From contig NZ_JENB01000006.1 of the NCBI RefSeq assembly GCF_000708715.2, forward strand, positions 145,739 to 209,738: 64,000 nucleotides of DNA, written 5' to 3'. The notes under the pieces were generated by a model. That model did no database searches and had not been told where the DNA came from. It saw nothing but the letters and a program-made list of their open reading frames with translations. Within the stretch, counting starts at the first letter, position 1, and each line of letters begins with the position of its first letter. The translations under genes and the position numbers were made by a program. Below, piece after piece: positions 36,222 to 44,381 of the stretch. The stretch comes from Pseudomonas putida W15Oct28 (lineage in GTDB: Bacteria > Pseudomonadota > Gammaproteobacteria > Pseudomonadales > Pseudomonadaceae).

Positions 36222-36891
36222 GGCTGGCACCCCGCCGCTCAGGGCCGATGAACGTCGCGTGATCGCGCAACCAGTCATGGATCTGCTGGCGATCCATACC
36301 CGGTTCGTCACGTAGCAATGCCGCAACCCTCCCGCTCAAAGCCGCACAGCCCAGGCTCGCGCCCGCTCTGCCACCCTCCCCCACATAACCACCAAAGTCC
36401 GCCTGCCGGGTGCCAAGCCAGGCCCACTGGCCGGGCGCGCAACGCGCATCACCGGTAATCCTGAGCACCCCGGGATAGCTGGCCGGGTACACCGGCCCAC
36501 CCTGTGCCGGGCTGGATGCACACAAAAGCACACCGGCAGCCAGCGCTTCGGCACAGGCCTGGTGCAGCACAGGCCGGTCCTGCTGCAAGCCGAGGCTGAG
36601 GTTGACCAGCGTAGCCCCCGCCTCCACCAGCCACAGCAGCGCCGCAGCCACCTGCAAGGCACTGGTGCTGGCCTGGGCACTGAACACCTGGGCCACCAGC
36701 ACCGGCATCGGCCCAGCCTCACGTTGCAAGCTGGTAAGTACCGCGCTGCCATGCCCTAGCTGGTCGGGCAGTATTTCTCCTTCACGCAGTTGGCCGTCCT
36801 CCAGCCAGAAACGCCGGGCGCCGAGCAAACCGCCGGCCTGTTCCGGCGAACAGCCACTGTCGATGATGCCTACGCGCAGGTCAGTGCCCAT
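36214..36891 (-). CDS. qhpE: Subtilisin-like leader protease QhpE
   Basis: The 225-residue S8-family serine protease has a catalytic triad that can be placed: Asp11 in VGIIDSGC, His47 in LGHGSAV and Ser179 in GASLGCA. It lacks signal peptide and propeptide and is much shorter than secreted subtilisins, as described for QhpE, so it should act in the cytoplasm. It removes the 28-residue leader of QhpC after crosslinking. The frame overlaps qhpF at one end and qhpG at the other. Confidence 0.92.
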   Translation of the reverse strand: MGTDLRVGIIDSGCSPEQAGGLLGARRFWLEDGQLREGEILPDQLGHGSAVLTSLQREAGPMPVLVAQVFSAQASTSALQVAAALLWLVEAGATLVNLSLGLQQDRPVLHQACAEALAAGVLLCASSPAQGGPVYPASYPGVLRITGDARCAPGQWAWLGTRQADFGGYVGEGGRAGASLGCAALSGRVAALLRDEPGMDRQQIHDWLRDHATFIGPERRGASHG

Positions 36892-38614
36892 GCTTGATCA
36901 CCTCCTGCGGCAGCACCTGCAACCGGCCGTCATGCAGCTGCAAGTGCAGGTCGGCATCAGCCAGGGTCGAAGCCCGGTGGCTGATCAGGATGCGCGTGCG
37001 GCCGGCGAACAGTTGGTCGATGGCCGCGATCACTTCGCGCTCGGTGGCTTCGTCCACTGCCGAGGTGGCCTCGTCCAGCACCAGAATCGCCGGGGCTTGC
37101 AGTACCGCTCGGGCGATGGCGATGCGTTGCTTCTGGCCGCCGGACAACTGCTGGCCCCGCTCGCCCAGCAGGCCGTCCAGGCCCAACGGCAGGCTTTCGA
37201 CCAGGCTGTCCAGCCGTGCCAGGCGCACTACGCGCTCCAGCTCGGCACGGCTGGCTTCCGGCACGCCGTAGGCCAGGTTTTGCGCCAGCGTGCCACGGAA
37301 CAGCACGATGTCCTGGCTGACAACGGCTATACGACGGCGCAGCGCGGCCAGGTCCAGTTCGCGCAGGTCGGTGCCATCCAGCAGAATGCGCCCGGCGTCC
37401 GGGTCGTAGAAGCGCTGCAACAGGTCGATCAGGGTCGACTTGCCCACCCCCGAAGCACCGCTGATGGCCACTTTCAACCCGCCCGGCACGCACACCTGCA
37501 CGTTGTTCAGCACGGCACCTTGCCGCCCTTCATGGGCAAAGCTCAACGCCTCCAGGCGCAATTCGCCCGGGCCGTCCGGAATGGGTTGCGGGTTGGCCGC
37601 CGGGCGCACGGCCACGGCCTCCCGCTTCAGTTCCATCACCCGCCCCAGGCTCACCGCCATGCGCTGCACCGCCACGTACAGGCCCAGCAGGCTCTGCACC
37701 GGGCCTACCGCCATGCCCATGTAGGTGGAAAAAGCGATCAGCGCACCCAACTGCCAGGTTCCCTGGATCACCCACCAGCCGCCCACCAGGAACGCGCAAG
37801 CGCGGCACCAGGAAGTGAGCGTGCCGGGGATGGCCTGGGTGAAGAATTCGGTCACCTGTACCTTCAGCAACTGACGCATGTAACCCTGGCCAAGCTGATC
37901 CAGCCGCCCTGCCTCGCGGCCTTGCTGGCCGGCCGCCTGAATGAACTTCATCGCCGGCAAGGTCTCGACCAGGAACGACGACACATCCGCCGAACGCTCG
38001 CGCAGGTTGCGCACTTCACGCTCCACCTTGCGCCGCATCCAGCGCAGCCACAGCACCTCGATCGGCACCAGCAGCGCCAGCAGCAGCGACAGCTGCCACG
38101 ACAGCATCAGCATCAACGCCACCGCGCCCACCAGGCCAATCACCGCCGACACCGCCGAGAACAGCGAATCCACGGCAAAGCGCTGGATCTCCGCCACGTC
38201 GCCGTCCAGCCGCGAAAGAATGTCGCCCATGCGCCGCCGCCCATAGAACGTCGGCGACAACTGCTGCAGGTGGCGGTAAAGGTCATCACGCAGGGCAAAC
38301 AGGATGCGCCCCGACAGGCGCGTATGCAGGTAGCGGTTGACCCCGGCCAGCACCGTGCCCAGCAGGCCCGCGCCGATCATGATCGCCGCCATGTGCCAGA
38401 GGGTCTGGTAGTCCTTGGCCAGCAGCCCCTCGTCGATCAGCGTCTTGACCAGCCAGGGTTGCGCCAGCGCCAGCAGCGATGCGCCCAGCGACAAGCCCAG
38501 CAGCAAGCCGATGGCGCGCCGATGGGGGCGCACGAAACCATACAGCCAGGCCAACGCCTGGCGCATGAGGACAGGGTCGCTGGAGTCCACCAGCCTTGCG
38601 AACAATGGGCCCAT
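36881..38614 (-). CDS. qhpF: ABC exporter QhpF (gamma-subunit export)
   Basis: The 577-residue half-transporter has a six-helix membrane domain (about 30-320) fused to an ATPase domain with Walker A GASGVGKS, signature LSGGQKQR and Walker B ILVLDEATSAVDE. It likely works as a homodimer to move the crosslinked gamma subunit, which has no Sec signal, into the periplasm. It starts three bases after the regulator stop and overlaps the qhpE start by eleven bases. Confidence 0.92.
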   Translation of the reverse strand: MGPLFARLVDSSDPVLMRQALAWLYGFVRPHRRAIGLLLGLSLGASLLALAQPWLVKTLIDEGLLAKDYQTLWHMAAIMIGAGLLGTVLAGVNRYLHTRLSGRILFALRDDLYRHLQQLSPTFYGRRRMGDILSRLDGDVAEIQRFAVDSLFSAVSAVIGLVGAVALMLMLSWQLSLLLALLVPIEVLWLRWMRRKVEREVRNLRERSADVSSFLVETLPAMKFIQAAGQQGREAGRLDQLGQGYMRQLLKVQVTEFFTQAIPGTLTSWCRACAFLVGGWWVIQGTWQLGALIAFSTYMGMAVGPVQSLLGLYVAVQRMAVSLGRVMELKREAVAVRPAANPQPIPDGPGELRLEALSFAHEGRQGAVLNNVQVCVPGGLKVAISGASGVGKSTLIDLLQRFYDPDAGRILLDGTDLRELDLAALRRRIAVVSQDIVLFRGTLAQNLAYGVPEASRAELERVVRLARLDSLVESLPLGLDGLLGERGQQLSGGQKQRIAIARAVLQAPAILVLDEATSAVDEATEREVIAAIDQLFAGRTRILISHRASTLADADLHLQLHDGRLQVLPQEVIKHGH

Positions 38615-38617
38615 GGT

Positions 38618-40528
38618 TCAGCCGCGCAACTGTTTGAGCTTGCGGTACAGCGTCGCCCGGCTGATCCCCAGTGCCTCGGCCGCGGCCGAAACATTACCCT
38701 GGTGGCGCGCCAGGGCGCCGCGAATCAATTCCAGTTCGTTGTCCTTGAGGCTGCCGGAGGGCGCCGTGCCACTGGCCAGTTCGTCCAGCAGGCAATCGGT
38801 GAGGTGGTCCAGGGTCAGCACCTGCTCGCCGTCCTCGCGCATGGCCAGCGCCGTGCGCACGACCATTTCCAGCTGGCGAATGTTGCCCGGCCAGTCGAAG
38901 CCTTCAAGCAATGTGGTCAACGCCGGGTCGAGGGTTACGCCACGGGCATCGGACTTGTCCAGCAGGCCCTGGATAATGGCGGCCAGGTCATCGCGTTCAC
39001 GCAGCGCAGGCAAGCGCAACGACACACCGTTGACCCGGTAGTAAAGGTCTTCGCGAAAGTGCTGTTCTTGCACCAGGCGTTTGAGGTCGCGGTGGGTGGC
39101 GCAGATCAGCGCCACATCAATGTCCTGTTCGTCACCCGCCCCCAACGGCGCCACCCGGCGCTCCTGCAATACCCGCAGCAGGCGCGCCTGCAGGGCCAGC
39201 GGCATGTCGCCGATTTCGTCAAGGAACAGCGTGCCACCATGGGCCTGCATCAGCCGCCCGACCATGCCGCCCCGGCGCGATCCGGTGAAGGCACCCTCGC
39301 GGTAGCCGAACAGCTCGGATTCGATCAAGCCTTCGGGGATGGCTGCGCAGTTGACGGCCACAAACGGTTTGTCGGCCCGCGGGCTAGCCTGGTGCAGAGC
39401 CCGGGCGACCACTTCCTTGCCGGTACCGGTCTCGCCCAGCAGCAGCACCGGCAGGCCATTGCCCAGCCCCTGGCGGGCCATGCGCAGGTTGCGCGTCAGC
39501 CGTGGGTCGCCACCGGCCAGGGCGTCGAGTGCCGGCGACTGCTTGCTCAGCGTCGGCTTGCTGGCCGGCGCGCTGCCATTGACCCGACCATGGCGCGGCA
39601 GCTGCAAGGCACGGAAATAGAACTCGCCCTTGGCCGTCTGCACACTGCTCACCCCACCCTGCCACAGGCGTGCGATGAACGCAGGTGACCGCTCGCCGAG
39701 CAGGTCCGTGCTGCGCCGGCCAATCAGCTCATGGCGCGGCACCTGCAACAACTGGCAGGCACTGTCGTTGGCGGCCTGTACTTCGCCGTCCAGGCTTAAC
39801 GCCAACAGGCCATGCCAGGCACTGTTGAGGTACTGCGGGCGGCTGTGGAAGGCCAGCACCAGTTGGTCCGGGTGGCACAGGCCGAACATGCGGCTTTCGA
39901 TGTTGCCGGCCGCCAGCATCAGCGTCGACAGGCTGTCCTGCGGTTGCGCCATCACCCCTTCGCGGGTGATGTCGAGTACACCGATCACCTCGCCACGCGG
40001 GTCTCGCAGGGGCACCGAGGTGCAGGAAAACGGGCTGAGGCGGTCGAGGTAATGTTCACCGCAGTTGATCAGCGTCGGCCGGCCTTCCACCACGGCGGTG
40101 CCGATGGCATTGGTGCCGCGCAGCGACTCGCTCCAGCAACTGCCCGGGTGCAGGTCGCGCAGGCCCTCGCGGCTTAGCACGTGGGTCTGGCCTTCGATGG
40201 CCAGCACGTTGGCATGGGCGTCGCCGAGGATGACGATGCCCGCCTTGCCCTGGCGTGCCACCAGGTAGTCCAGTTCCGGGGTAACGGCGTCGACCAGCAG
40301 GCGGTTGCGCTCCAGCAGCATGCGCAGGTCATGGCCCTGCTCCAGGCCCAGGCCGACCTGTTCGCCCTGCAGGCAATCCAGACCATGGCCCAGGCTGCGC
40401 CGCCAGGAGGCGTCGATCTCATCGCGGAGCATGCCCAGCGGCAGCTCGCCTTCGCTGGCCAGCTTCAAGCGGGCCTGACGGGATTCGTGCAGCGGGTCGT
40501 GGGCGTTTGTTATGAGTTGTCGCGCCAT
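38618..40528 (-). CDS. qhpR: AcoR-type sigma-54 activator of the amine dehydrogenase locus
   Basis: The 636-residue regulator has a GAF sensor with the AcoR-like CWSESLRGTNAIGTAV (about 130-150) and a PAS-like stretch (about 225-290). The AAA+ domain has Walker A GETGTGKE, the sigma-54 loop GAFTGS and [10 protein letters not shown] Fis helix-turn-helix follows (NVSAAAEALGISRATLYRKL). CGGAG precedes the ATG. It heads the R-F-E-G operon and is the best candidate to act at the sigma-54 promoter at 24362-24375 and its composite repeat. Naming by context, equivalent to PeaR. Confidence 0.85.
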   Translation of the reverse strand: MARQLITNAHDPLHESRQARLKLASEGELPLGMLRDEIDASWRRSLGHGLDCLQGEQVGLGLEQGHDLRMLLERNRLLVDAVTPELDYLVARQGKAGIVILGDAHANVLAIEGQTHVLSREGLRDLHPGSCWSESLRGTNAIGTAVVEGRPTLINCGEHYLDRLSPFSCTSVPLRDPRGEVIGVLDITREGVMAQPQDSLSTLMLAAGNIESRMFGLCHPDQLVLAFHSRPQYLNSAWHGLLALSLDGEVQAANDSACQLLQVPRHELIGRRSTDLLGERSPAFIARLWQGGVSSVQTAKGEFYFRALQLPRHGRVNGSAPASKPTLSKQSPALDALAGGDPRLTRNLRMARQGLGNGLPVLLLGETGTGKEVVARALHQASPRADKPFVAVNCAAIPEGLIESELFGYREGAFTGSRRGGMVGRLMQAHGGTLFLDEIGDMPLALQARLLRVLQERRVAPLGAGDEQDIDVALICATHRDLKRLVQEQHFREDLYYRVNGVSLRLPALRERDDLAAIIQGLLDKSDARGVTLDPALTTLLEGFDWPGNIRQLEMVVRTALAMREDGEQVLTLDHLTDCLLDELASGTAPSGSLKDNELELIRGALARHQGNVSAAAEALGISRATLYRKLKQLRG

Positions 40529-40651
40529 TTTCTACTCCGGCTGTGCCCTGCAAGATGGCGGGGTACGGGCTTGGGAATTTTCCGCAGTGTGCGGGAGAAA
40601 AGGCTGGGCGTCATCTGATTGATGGGGTGGGGGGGGATGTCGTGGATCGCC

Positions 40652-40738
40652 GGGTGTTCGGCTGAAGTTTTGTGTGGGCGCATGAATCGAGCGCAGGGTG
40701 TTCGGCTCAGGTTATTTGTGGGCGCATGAATCGAGCGC
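40652..40738. repeat. 44-bp tandem duplication
   Basis: The unit beginning GGGTGTTCGGCT and ending CATGAATCGAGCGC occurs twice in tandem (40652-40695, 40696-40738) with a few differences in the middle. Confidence 0.8.
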
Positions 40739-40852
40739 CGCCCGCGCGGCGCATCGCGACGCAAGGCCGCTCCCACATTTGTTGCAACGTGCCGAACCTG
40801 TGGGGGATGGGTTGCCGGCGTTGCTCGTTACCTGAAAACTGGCGCTGCCCCC

Positions 40853-40969
40853 TGTAGGAGCGGCCTTGTGTCGCGAGCGGGCTGCAAAGCAGCCCCGGGA
40901 TGTCAGCCATGATGCACATATCGCCGGGGCTGCTTTGCAGCCCTATCGCGACACAAGGCCGCTCCTACA
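40853..40969. repeat. Long REP doublet, copy 1
   Basis: A 117-bp element has ends TGTAGGAGCGGCCTTGTGTC and its inverse, plus a conserved centre containing CAGCC(A/G)TGATGCACATATCG. A second copy in the same orientation lies at 41666-41782. Confidence 0.85.
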
Positions 40970-41004
40970 GAGACCGCGTGATCTCAAGATCGGCGCTGTA
41001 TTTC

Positions 41005-41325
41005 TTAAAGTGGGCTAGCCAGCCCTCTCACAGTCAACTGTTGCCCCTCCACTCCATCTAACAGCGCCTCCACCACCGCCTTGGCCGAGTCCAGCCCATG
41101 GTCATTGCTCAACAGCAGATCACGACAGGTCCCCTTGGCCAGTTCCAACGCCTTGAGGTTGGTGGCAAAGGCCCCTTTGAGCAGCGTGGACAGGTGCACC
41201 AGCGCATCTTCGTAGTCCACCCCAGAACGCACGGCAAACAGCGGAGGATGGCTGCATTCGCAGGTCGAGAAACTGGAGGACGCCGTGGTGGCGCGGGCGG
41301 GGGGATCAGGTAAGCCTTTTGTCAT
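41005..41325 (-). CDS. Small DUF3077-type protein
   Basis: The 106-residue product of unknown function has a Pseudomonas DUF3077-like core (FAVRSGVDYEDALVHLSTLLKG, then LLLSNDHGLDSAKAVVEALLDG). AGGAG sits nine bases before the ATG at 41325. A cysteine pair CEC lies near residue 24. It stands alone between two copies of a long REP doublet; no partner gene suggests a role. Confidence 0.78.
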   Translation of the reverse strand: MTKGLPDPPARATTASSSFSTCECSHPPLFAVRSGVDYEDALVHLSTLLKGAFATNLKALELAKGTCRDLLLSNDHGLDSAKAVVEALLDGVEGQQLTVRGLASPL

Positions 41326-41476
41326 TGTGTCGCTCCTTGATTCACTGGAGCCGCCACACAACGTGACCAAACGAATGGGTGGCGACTGTACGCGGGTTGG
41401 TCAACCGGGAATCAAGGAAACCGGCGCGCACGGAGGCGCCCCACGCACAGCCGCCATAAAACGAAACAGCGGGCAC

Positions 41477-41512
41477 AAAAAAAGCGCCAACTGTATCGCA
41501 GAGCGGGCGCTT
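41477..41512 (-). terminator. Terminator downstream of the csgG operon
   Basis: On the minus strand AAGCGCC and GGCGCTT form a hairpin followed by seven T residues. It is about 300 bases after the csgG stop, with a REP doublet between. The rest of 41326-41811 shows no gene. Confidence 0.75.
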
Positions 41513-41665
41513 GTGCGCCTTGATGATTGCGGGTGACCAAACCCGGCTGCTGGATTGACAGCAGCGGGGAAAGACTACCGATGTCAGGGAGGGGTTTCAA
41601 GCTGAGGGTATACGCAGTAACACTTCTGTTGCCTGATCGCACTCCTGGCCGGCTGCTGCGGTCAA

Positions 41666-41782
41666 TGTGGGAGCGGCTTTGTGTCGCGAAAGGGCCGCAA
41701 AGCGGCCCCAGGATATCAGCCGTGATGCACATATCGCCGGGGCTGCCTTGCAGCCCTTTCGCGACACAAGGCCGCTCCCACA
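41666..41782. repeat. Long REP doublet, copy 2
   Basis: This is the second copy of the 117-bp element at 40853-40969, in direct orientation, sharing the inner CACATATCGCCGGGGCTGC and the inverted REP ends. Confidence 0.85.
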
Positions 41783-41811
41783 TTGACCGTGCAGGTGCTG
41801 TTGAATCTGCT

Positions 41812-42663
41812 TCACGGCTGCTGATTCTGGCTCAGGTACTTGTCCACCGTTGCCTTGCCATCCGCTGGATCCCCCGCCACCTGCCACAACCGCCGTTCAA
41901 TCCCCTGGGCCAGCAAGTGCCCTACCGCTGACTCGATCGCCGACAGCACGCACAGCTGCGCCGGTTCGTTGGTGGTGTAGCCCACTTCGGCTTCCAGCAG
42001 CTTCTTGAACTCGATGAACTTGAACACCCCGGCACTGCGGCCAACCGAGTAGATGGTCTTGCTGGTCATCACGTTGGCCAGCACCTGGCCGGTGCGTACG
42101 TCCACGGCGCGCAGGTTCACGGTTACCTGGTCCACCCGGTACTCGCGGGAAATGTCGATACCCAGGTAGCGGGCGCCCTCGCCGCCGCTGCGCACGTTGG
42201 TGTCGTAGGCGATGATGCCGCCCTCCAGCATCAGGTTTGCAGCCTGCAGCGGGGGCAGCTCGCCCATGATGTTTTCGGCTACATCAGGCTTTTTCTGCGA
42301 AGCACGGATGATCTTGCGCTCGGTCAGCAAGTTTTGCAGGCCTTCACGCTCCAGCACCACGAACCAGCCGCTGGCACTCAGGGCGTCCATCAGCATGCTG
42401 GCCGCGCCCTGGGTGACGCTGGTGGAGAACGAGCTGGCCGGGGTGGGCTTGTATTGCCCGGTCTGGTCGCGGAAGCCGTACACCACGGCCATCAGCCGGC
42501 CTTTGGGCCGTGGCATGTTGATCAGGTCGTAGTAGGTCGAGGCCCGAGGGGTCAGGGTCGGGGTTTCCGAGTCCTGTTCGGCCGACATGGGTTCGCGCAG
42601 GCTGCAACCACTTTGCAGGCCCAGGGCGGTGAGGATCAGCAGCGTGCTCAGCAGACGTTTCAT
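41812..42663 (-). CDS. csgG: CsgG-family outer-membrane secretion channel
   Basis: The 283-residue lipoprotein (lipobox region LQSGC at about residue 20) has the CsgG core: GFRDQTGQYKPTPASSFSTSV, then GASGWFVVLERE-like and AAN-type segments. The hairpin region is near LGIDISREYRVDQVTVNLRAVD. In E. coli it forms the nonameric curli export pore. It is the last gene of the xcm-like operon and corresponds to csmG in the published P. putida GB-1 cluster. No csgA/csgB subunit gene is present in the window, so its cargo is unknown. Confidence 0.95.
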   Translation of the reverse strand: MKRLLSTLLILTALGLQSGCSLREPMSAEQDSETPTLTPRASTYYDLINMPRPKGRLMAVVYGFRDQTGQYKPTPASSFSTSVTQGAASMLMDALSASGWFVVLEREGLQNLLTERKIIRASQKKPDVAENIMGELPPLQAANLMLEGGIIAYDTNVRSGGEGARYLGIDISREYRVDQVTVNLRAVDVRTGQVLANVMTSKTIYSVGRSAGVFKFIEFKKLLEAEVGYTTNEPAQLCVLSAIESAVGHLLAQGIERRLWQVAGDPADGKATVDKYLSQNQQP

Positions 42664-42697
42664 GGTGTTCTCTCCCCAACATAAAAGCCCTTCCCTC

Positions 42698-43111
42698 TCA
42701 GGGGTTCAGGCCGCTGACCTCAATGATCGAAATTTCTCCTGTGGCACGATCAGTGACCTTGATGCTCAAGGCCCCGGAATCGTCGATGACGTCGATGAGA
42801 AACGCATCGGTCGCCATGCTGCCGGTGCTGCCGTTGCTGATGTTGTCCAGCAACTGCGACAACATCCGCGACTCCAGCTGGTTGCTGAAGCGCTCCAGGG
42901 CCGTGGTGCCGGTAAAGGCCGAGGCACGGTCCTTGAGGTCGGGGTCGTCGTAATCGTTCTGCGCCTGGGCGTTGTTCAGCAGCCAGGTGCCGTTCAACGG
43001 GTTGCCGCCAAAGGCCGGGTTGACCGGGGTGTACACCAGCTCGGTGGCCTGGGCAGCGCAAGCGCTGGCCAGCAGGCAGGCGGCAATGCAACGTGGAATG
43101 CGGTGGTTCAT
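42698..43111 (-). CDS. csgF: CsgF-family curli assembly protein
   Basis: The 137-residue secreted protein has a signal peptide ending near AQA. The mature start contains YTPVNPAFGGNP, the segment by which CsgF plugs and extends the CsgG pore. The C-terminal SIKVTDRATGEISIIEV strand region matches the family. Its start overlaps the csgE stop (ATGA), and csgG follows after 34 bases. It corresponds to csmF of P. putida GB-1. Confidence 0.94.
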   Translation of the reverse strand: MNHRIPRCIAACLLASACAAQATELVYTPVNPAFGGNPLNGTWLLNNAQAQNDYDDPDLKDRASAFTGTTALERFSNQLESRMLSQLLDNISNGSTGSMATDAFLIDVIDDSGALSIKVTDRATGEISIIEVSGLNP

Positions 43112-43503
43112 AGCTCGTCCCTCTCCAAGTCGGTGGTGTCCTGTAGCAGGCGTTGCAGCTTGCGTTGAATGATCTGCTGCTTGACCAGGTCGGCGGCTGC
43201 CACGGCCTCGTCTTTAAGCTCGGTGGTGTTCGGTGGCAGGAAGCGGCGGTACATCACTTCCCGCTCGAACTCCACGGTGACCAGGCTGCCCCAGCGGGCA
43301 TCCGGGCGTTCGCGTACCACCAGGTTGAAATCCAGCCGGCTGGTGGCGCGCAGGCGATCGGCGAAGTAGTAGTAAAAATCGTGGCCGATATGCGAAATGG
43401 TGTTGTCGACGATGAAGCCCTGCATCTCGTCTTCGCTCCCGGCCTTGGCCGAAGTGGCCAGCGCCAGCAGCAGGCCCAGGCACAGCGCAGCCAAGGTATT
43501 CAT
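43108..43503 (-). CDS. csgE: CsgE-family curli assembly/specificity protein
   Basis: The 131-residue periplasmic protein has a signal peptide ending near AKA and the CsgE core GFIVDNTISHIGHDFYYYFAD, then NLVVRERPDARWGSLVTVEF. In curli systems it caps the CsgG channel and delivers subunits. The ATG at 43503 overlaps the upstream pseudopilin stop, coupling curli-type export to the pseudopilus genes. It corresponds to csmE. Confidence 0.94.
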   Translation of the reverse strand: MNTLAALCLGLLLALATSAKAGSEDEMQGFIVDNTISHIGHDFYYYFADRLRATSRLDFNLVVRERPDARWGSLVTVEFEREVMYRRFLPPNTTELKDEAVAAADLVKQQIIQRKLQRLLQDTTDLERDEL

Positions 43504-44027
43504 GGCGTGTCTCCCGGGCCGCTGTGGGTCTGCACGCCGCCGGCACTTTCGCTGAAGGCCTGCTCGGCGACGAACTGCCAGTCGCTGTAGTGTTCCAGCC
43601 CTTCGAAACCGGTCCATTCGGCGCTGAAGCCACTGTGCTTGAACGGGGTGGCGTCCGAGCGGCTGTATACGCCGGTGATGCGGCCGTCGATCGCGCGCAT
43701 CAGGCCCCATTCGTCGCTGTTGGTGATGGGGTCGGGGTAAAGCCTGCGAATGTGCCGTTGGGCCTGCGGGAAGCGGTTGTCCTGCACCAGGTCGGCCAGC
43801 TCCTGCGGGTACTGGGCCAGGCCCGGCGAGGCACGGTAGTAGCTGCGCAGGGCCTGGGCGTACTGGCTGCCCACCCACAGCAGTTGGCGCTCGCGGTCGC
43901 GCTGGGCGGCACTGGCCCAGATCGTGCCAGTGGCGGCCAGGGCCACGCTGCTGACCGCAATCAGCAGCAGCACGCCCAGGTAGGTGAAGCCGCCGTCGGC
44001 CTTACCACTCAGCGAAGAGGCTGCCAT
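43500..44027 (-). CDS. xcmX: Pseudopilin-related protein XcmX-like
   Basis: The 175-residue protein has a short leader and a prepilin-type site GG-FTYLGVLLLIAVSSVALA. Position +5 of the mature part is glycine instead of the usual glutamate. The C-terminal part contains the T2SS-like RRLYPDPITNSDEWGLMRA. GGGAGG precedes the ATG at 44027. It lies between two GspG-like pseudopilins and csgE, exactly the arrangement reported for xcmX in P. putida GB-1, where an insertion blocks transport of the Mn-oxidizing factor. Confidence 0.86.
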   Translation of the reverse strand: MAASSLSGKADGGFTYLGVLLLIAVSSVALAATGTIWASAAQRDRERQLLWVGSQYAQALRSYYRASPGLAQYPQELADLVQDNRFPQAQRHIRRLYPDPITNSDEWGLMRAIDGRITGVYSRSDATPFKHSGFSAEWTGFEGLEHYSDWQFVAEQAFSESAGGVQTHSGPGDTP

Positions 44028-44376
44028 CACGCGCCCTCCCTGTGGCACCGCTCTTGATATCGGCCACGCCGCCGGCCACGCCCTCGGGCGGTGGCACCAG
44101 CTGCCAGGCATCGCTGCGCTCGGTGATCGGGTCGACCGGGGTGTTGCGCAGGTAACGTTGCTCCACCAGTTGCTCCAGCGAATCCGGGTAGTGACCGGTG
44201 TCGCCGTAGTAGTGGTCCAGCGACTCGCGCAGCACCGCCAGGCTCTGGCGCAGGGTGGCTTCACGGGAGCTTTCCAGGCTGTTGAAGTAACGCGGCATGG
44301 CGATGGTCAGCAGCGTGGCGATGATCGCCATGACCACCAGCAGTTCGATCAGGGTGAAGCCTTTGCTGCGTTTCAT
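44002..44376 (-). CDS. GspG-like pseudopilin (xcmT2/xcmT3 type)
   Basis: The 124-residue prepilin starts MKRSKG-FTLIELLVVMAIIATLL with the canonical Glu5 and hydrophobic helix. The C-terminal part has HYPDSLEQLVEQRYLRNTPVDPIT as in GspG, though shorter. An alternative ATG at 44388 adds four residues and overlaps the upstream stop. It should be cleaved by the prepilin peptidase encoded elsewhere. It is one of two XcpT-like genes beside xcmX. Confidence 0.88.
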   Translation of the reverse strand: MKRSKGFTLIELLVVMAIIATLLTIAMPRYFNSLESSREATLRQSLAVLRESLDHYYGDTGHYPDSLEQLVEQRYLRNTPVDPITERSDAWQLVPPPEGVAGGVADIKSGATGRARDGSLFAEW

Positions 44377-44381
44377 GGCTG

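Larger units (their letters stand above)
40529..41004. other. Intergenic repeat-rich region
   Basis: No gene is supported here. It contains a 44-bp tandem duplication, a single REP (about 40747-40778) and a 117-bp REP doublet. It also carries the upstream region of the sigma-54 regulator. Confidence 0.7.

Noticed and set aside
36602..39688. Plus-strand frame of about 1030 codons opposite qhpE, qhpF and the activator
   Set aside because: The recognised genes on the minus strand have intact motifs; this frame is a compositional shadow.
41812..43503. A classical curli operon
   Set aside because: Only csgE, csgF and csgG are present, fused transcriptionally to pseudopilus genes; no CsgA/CsgB repeat proteins or CsgD regulator were found within the window.
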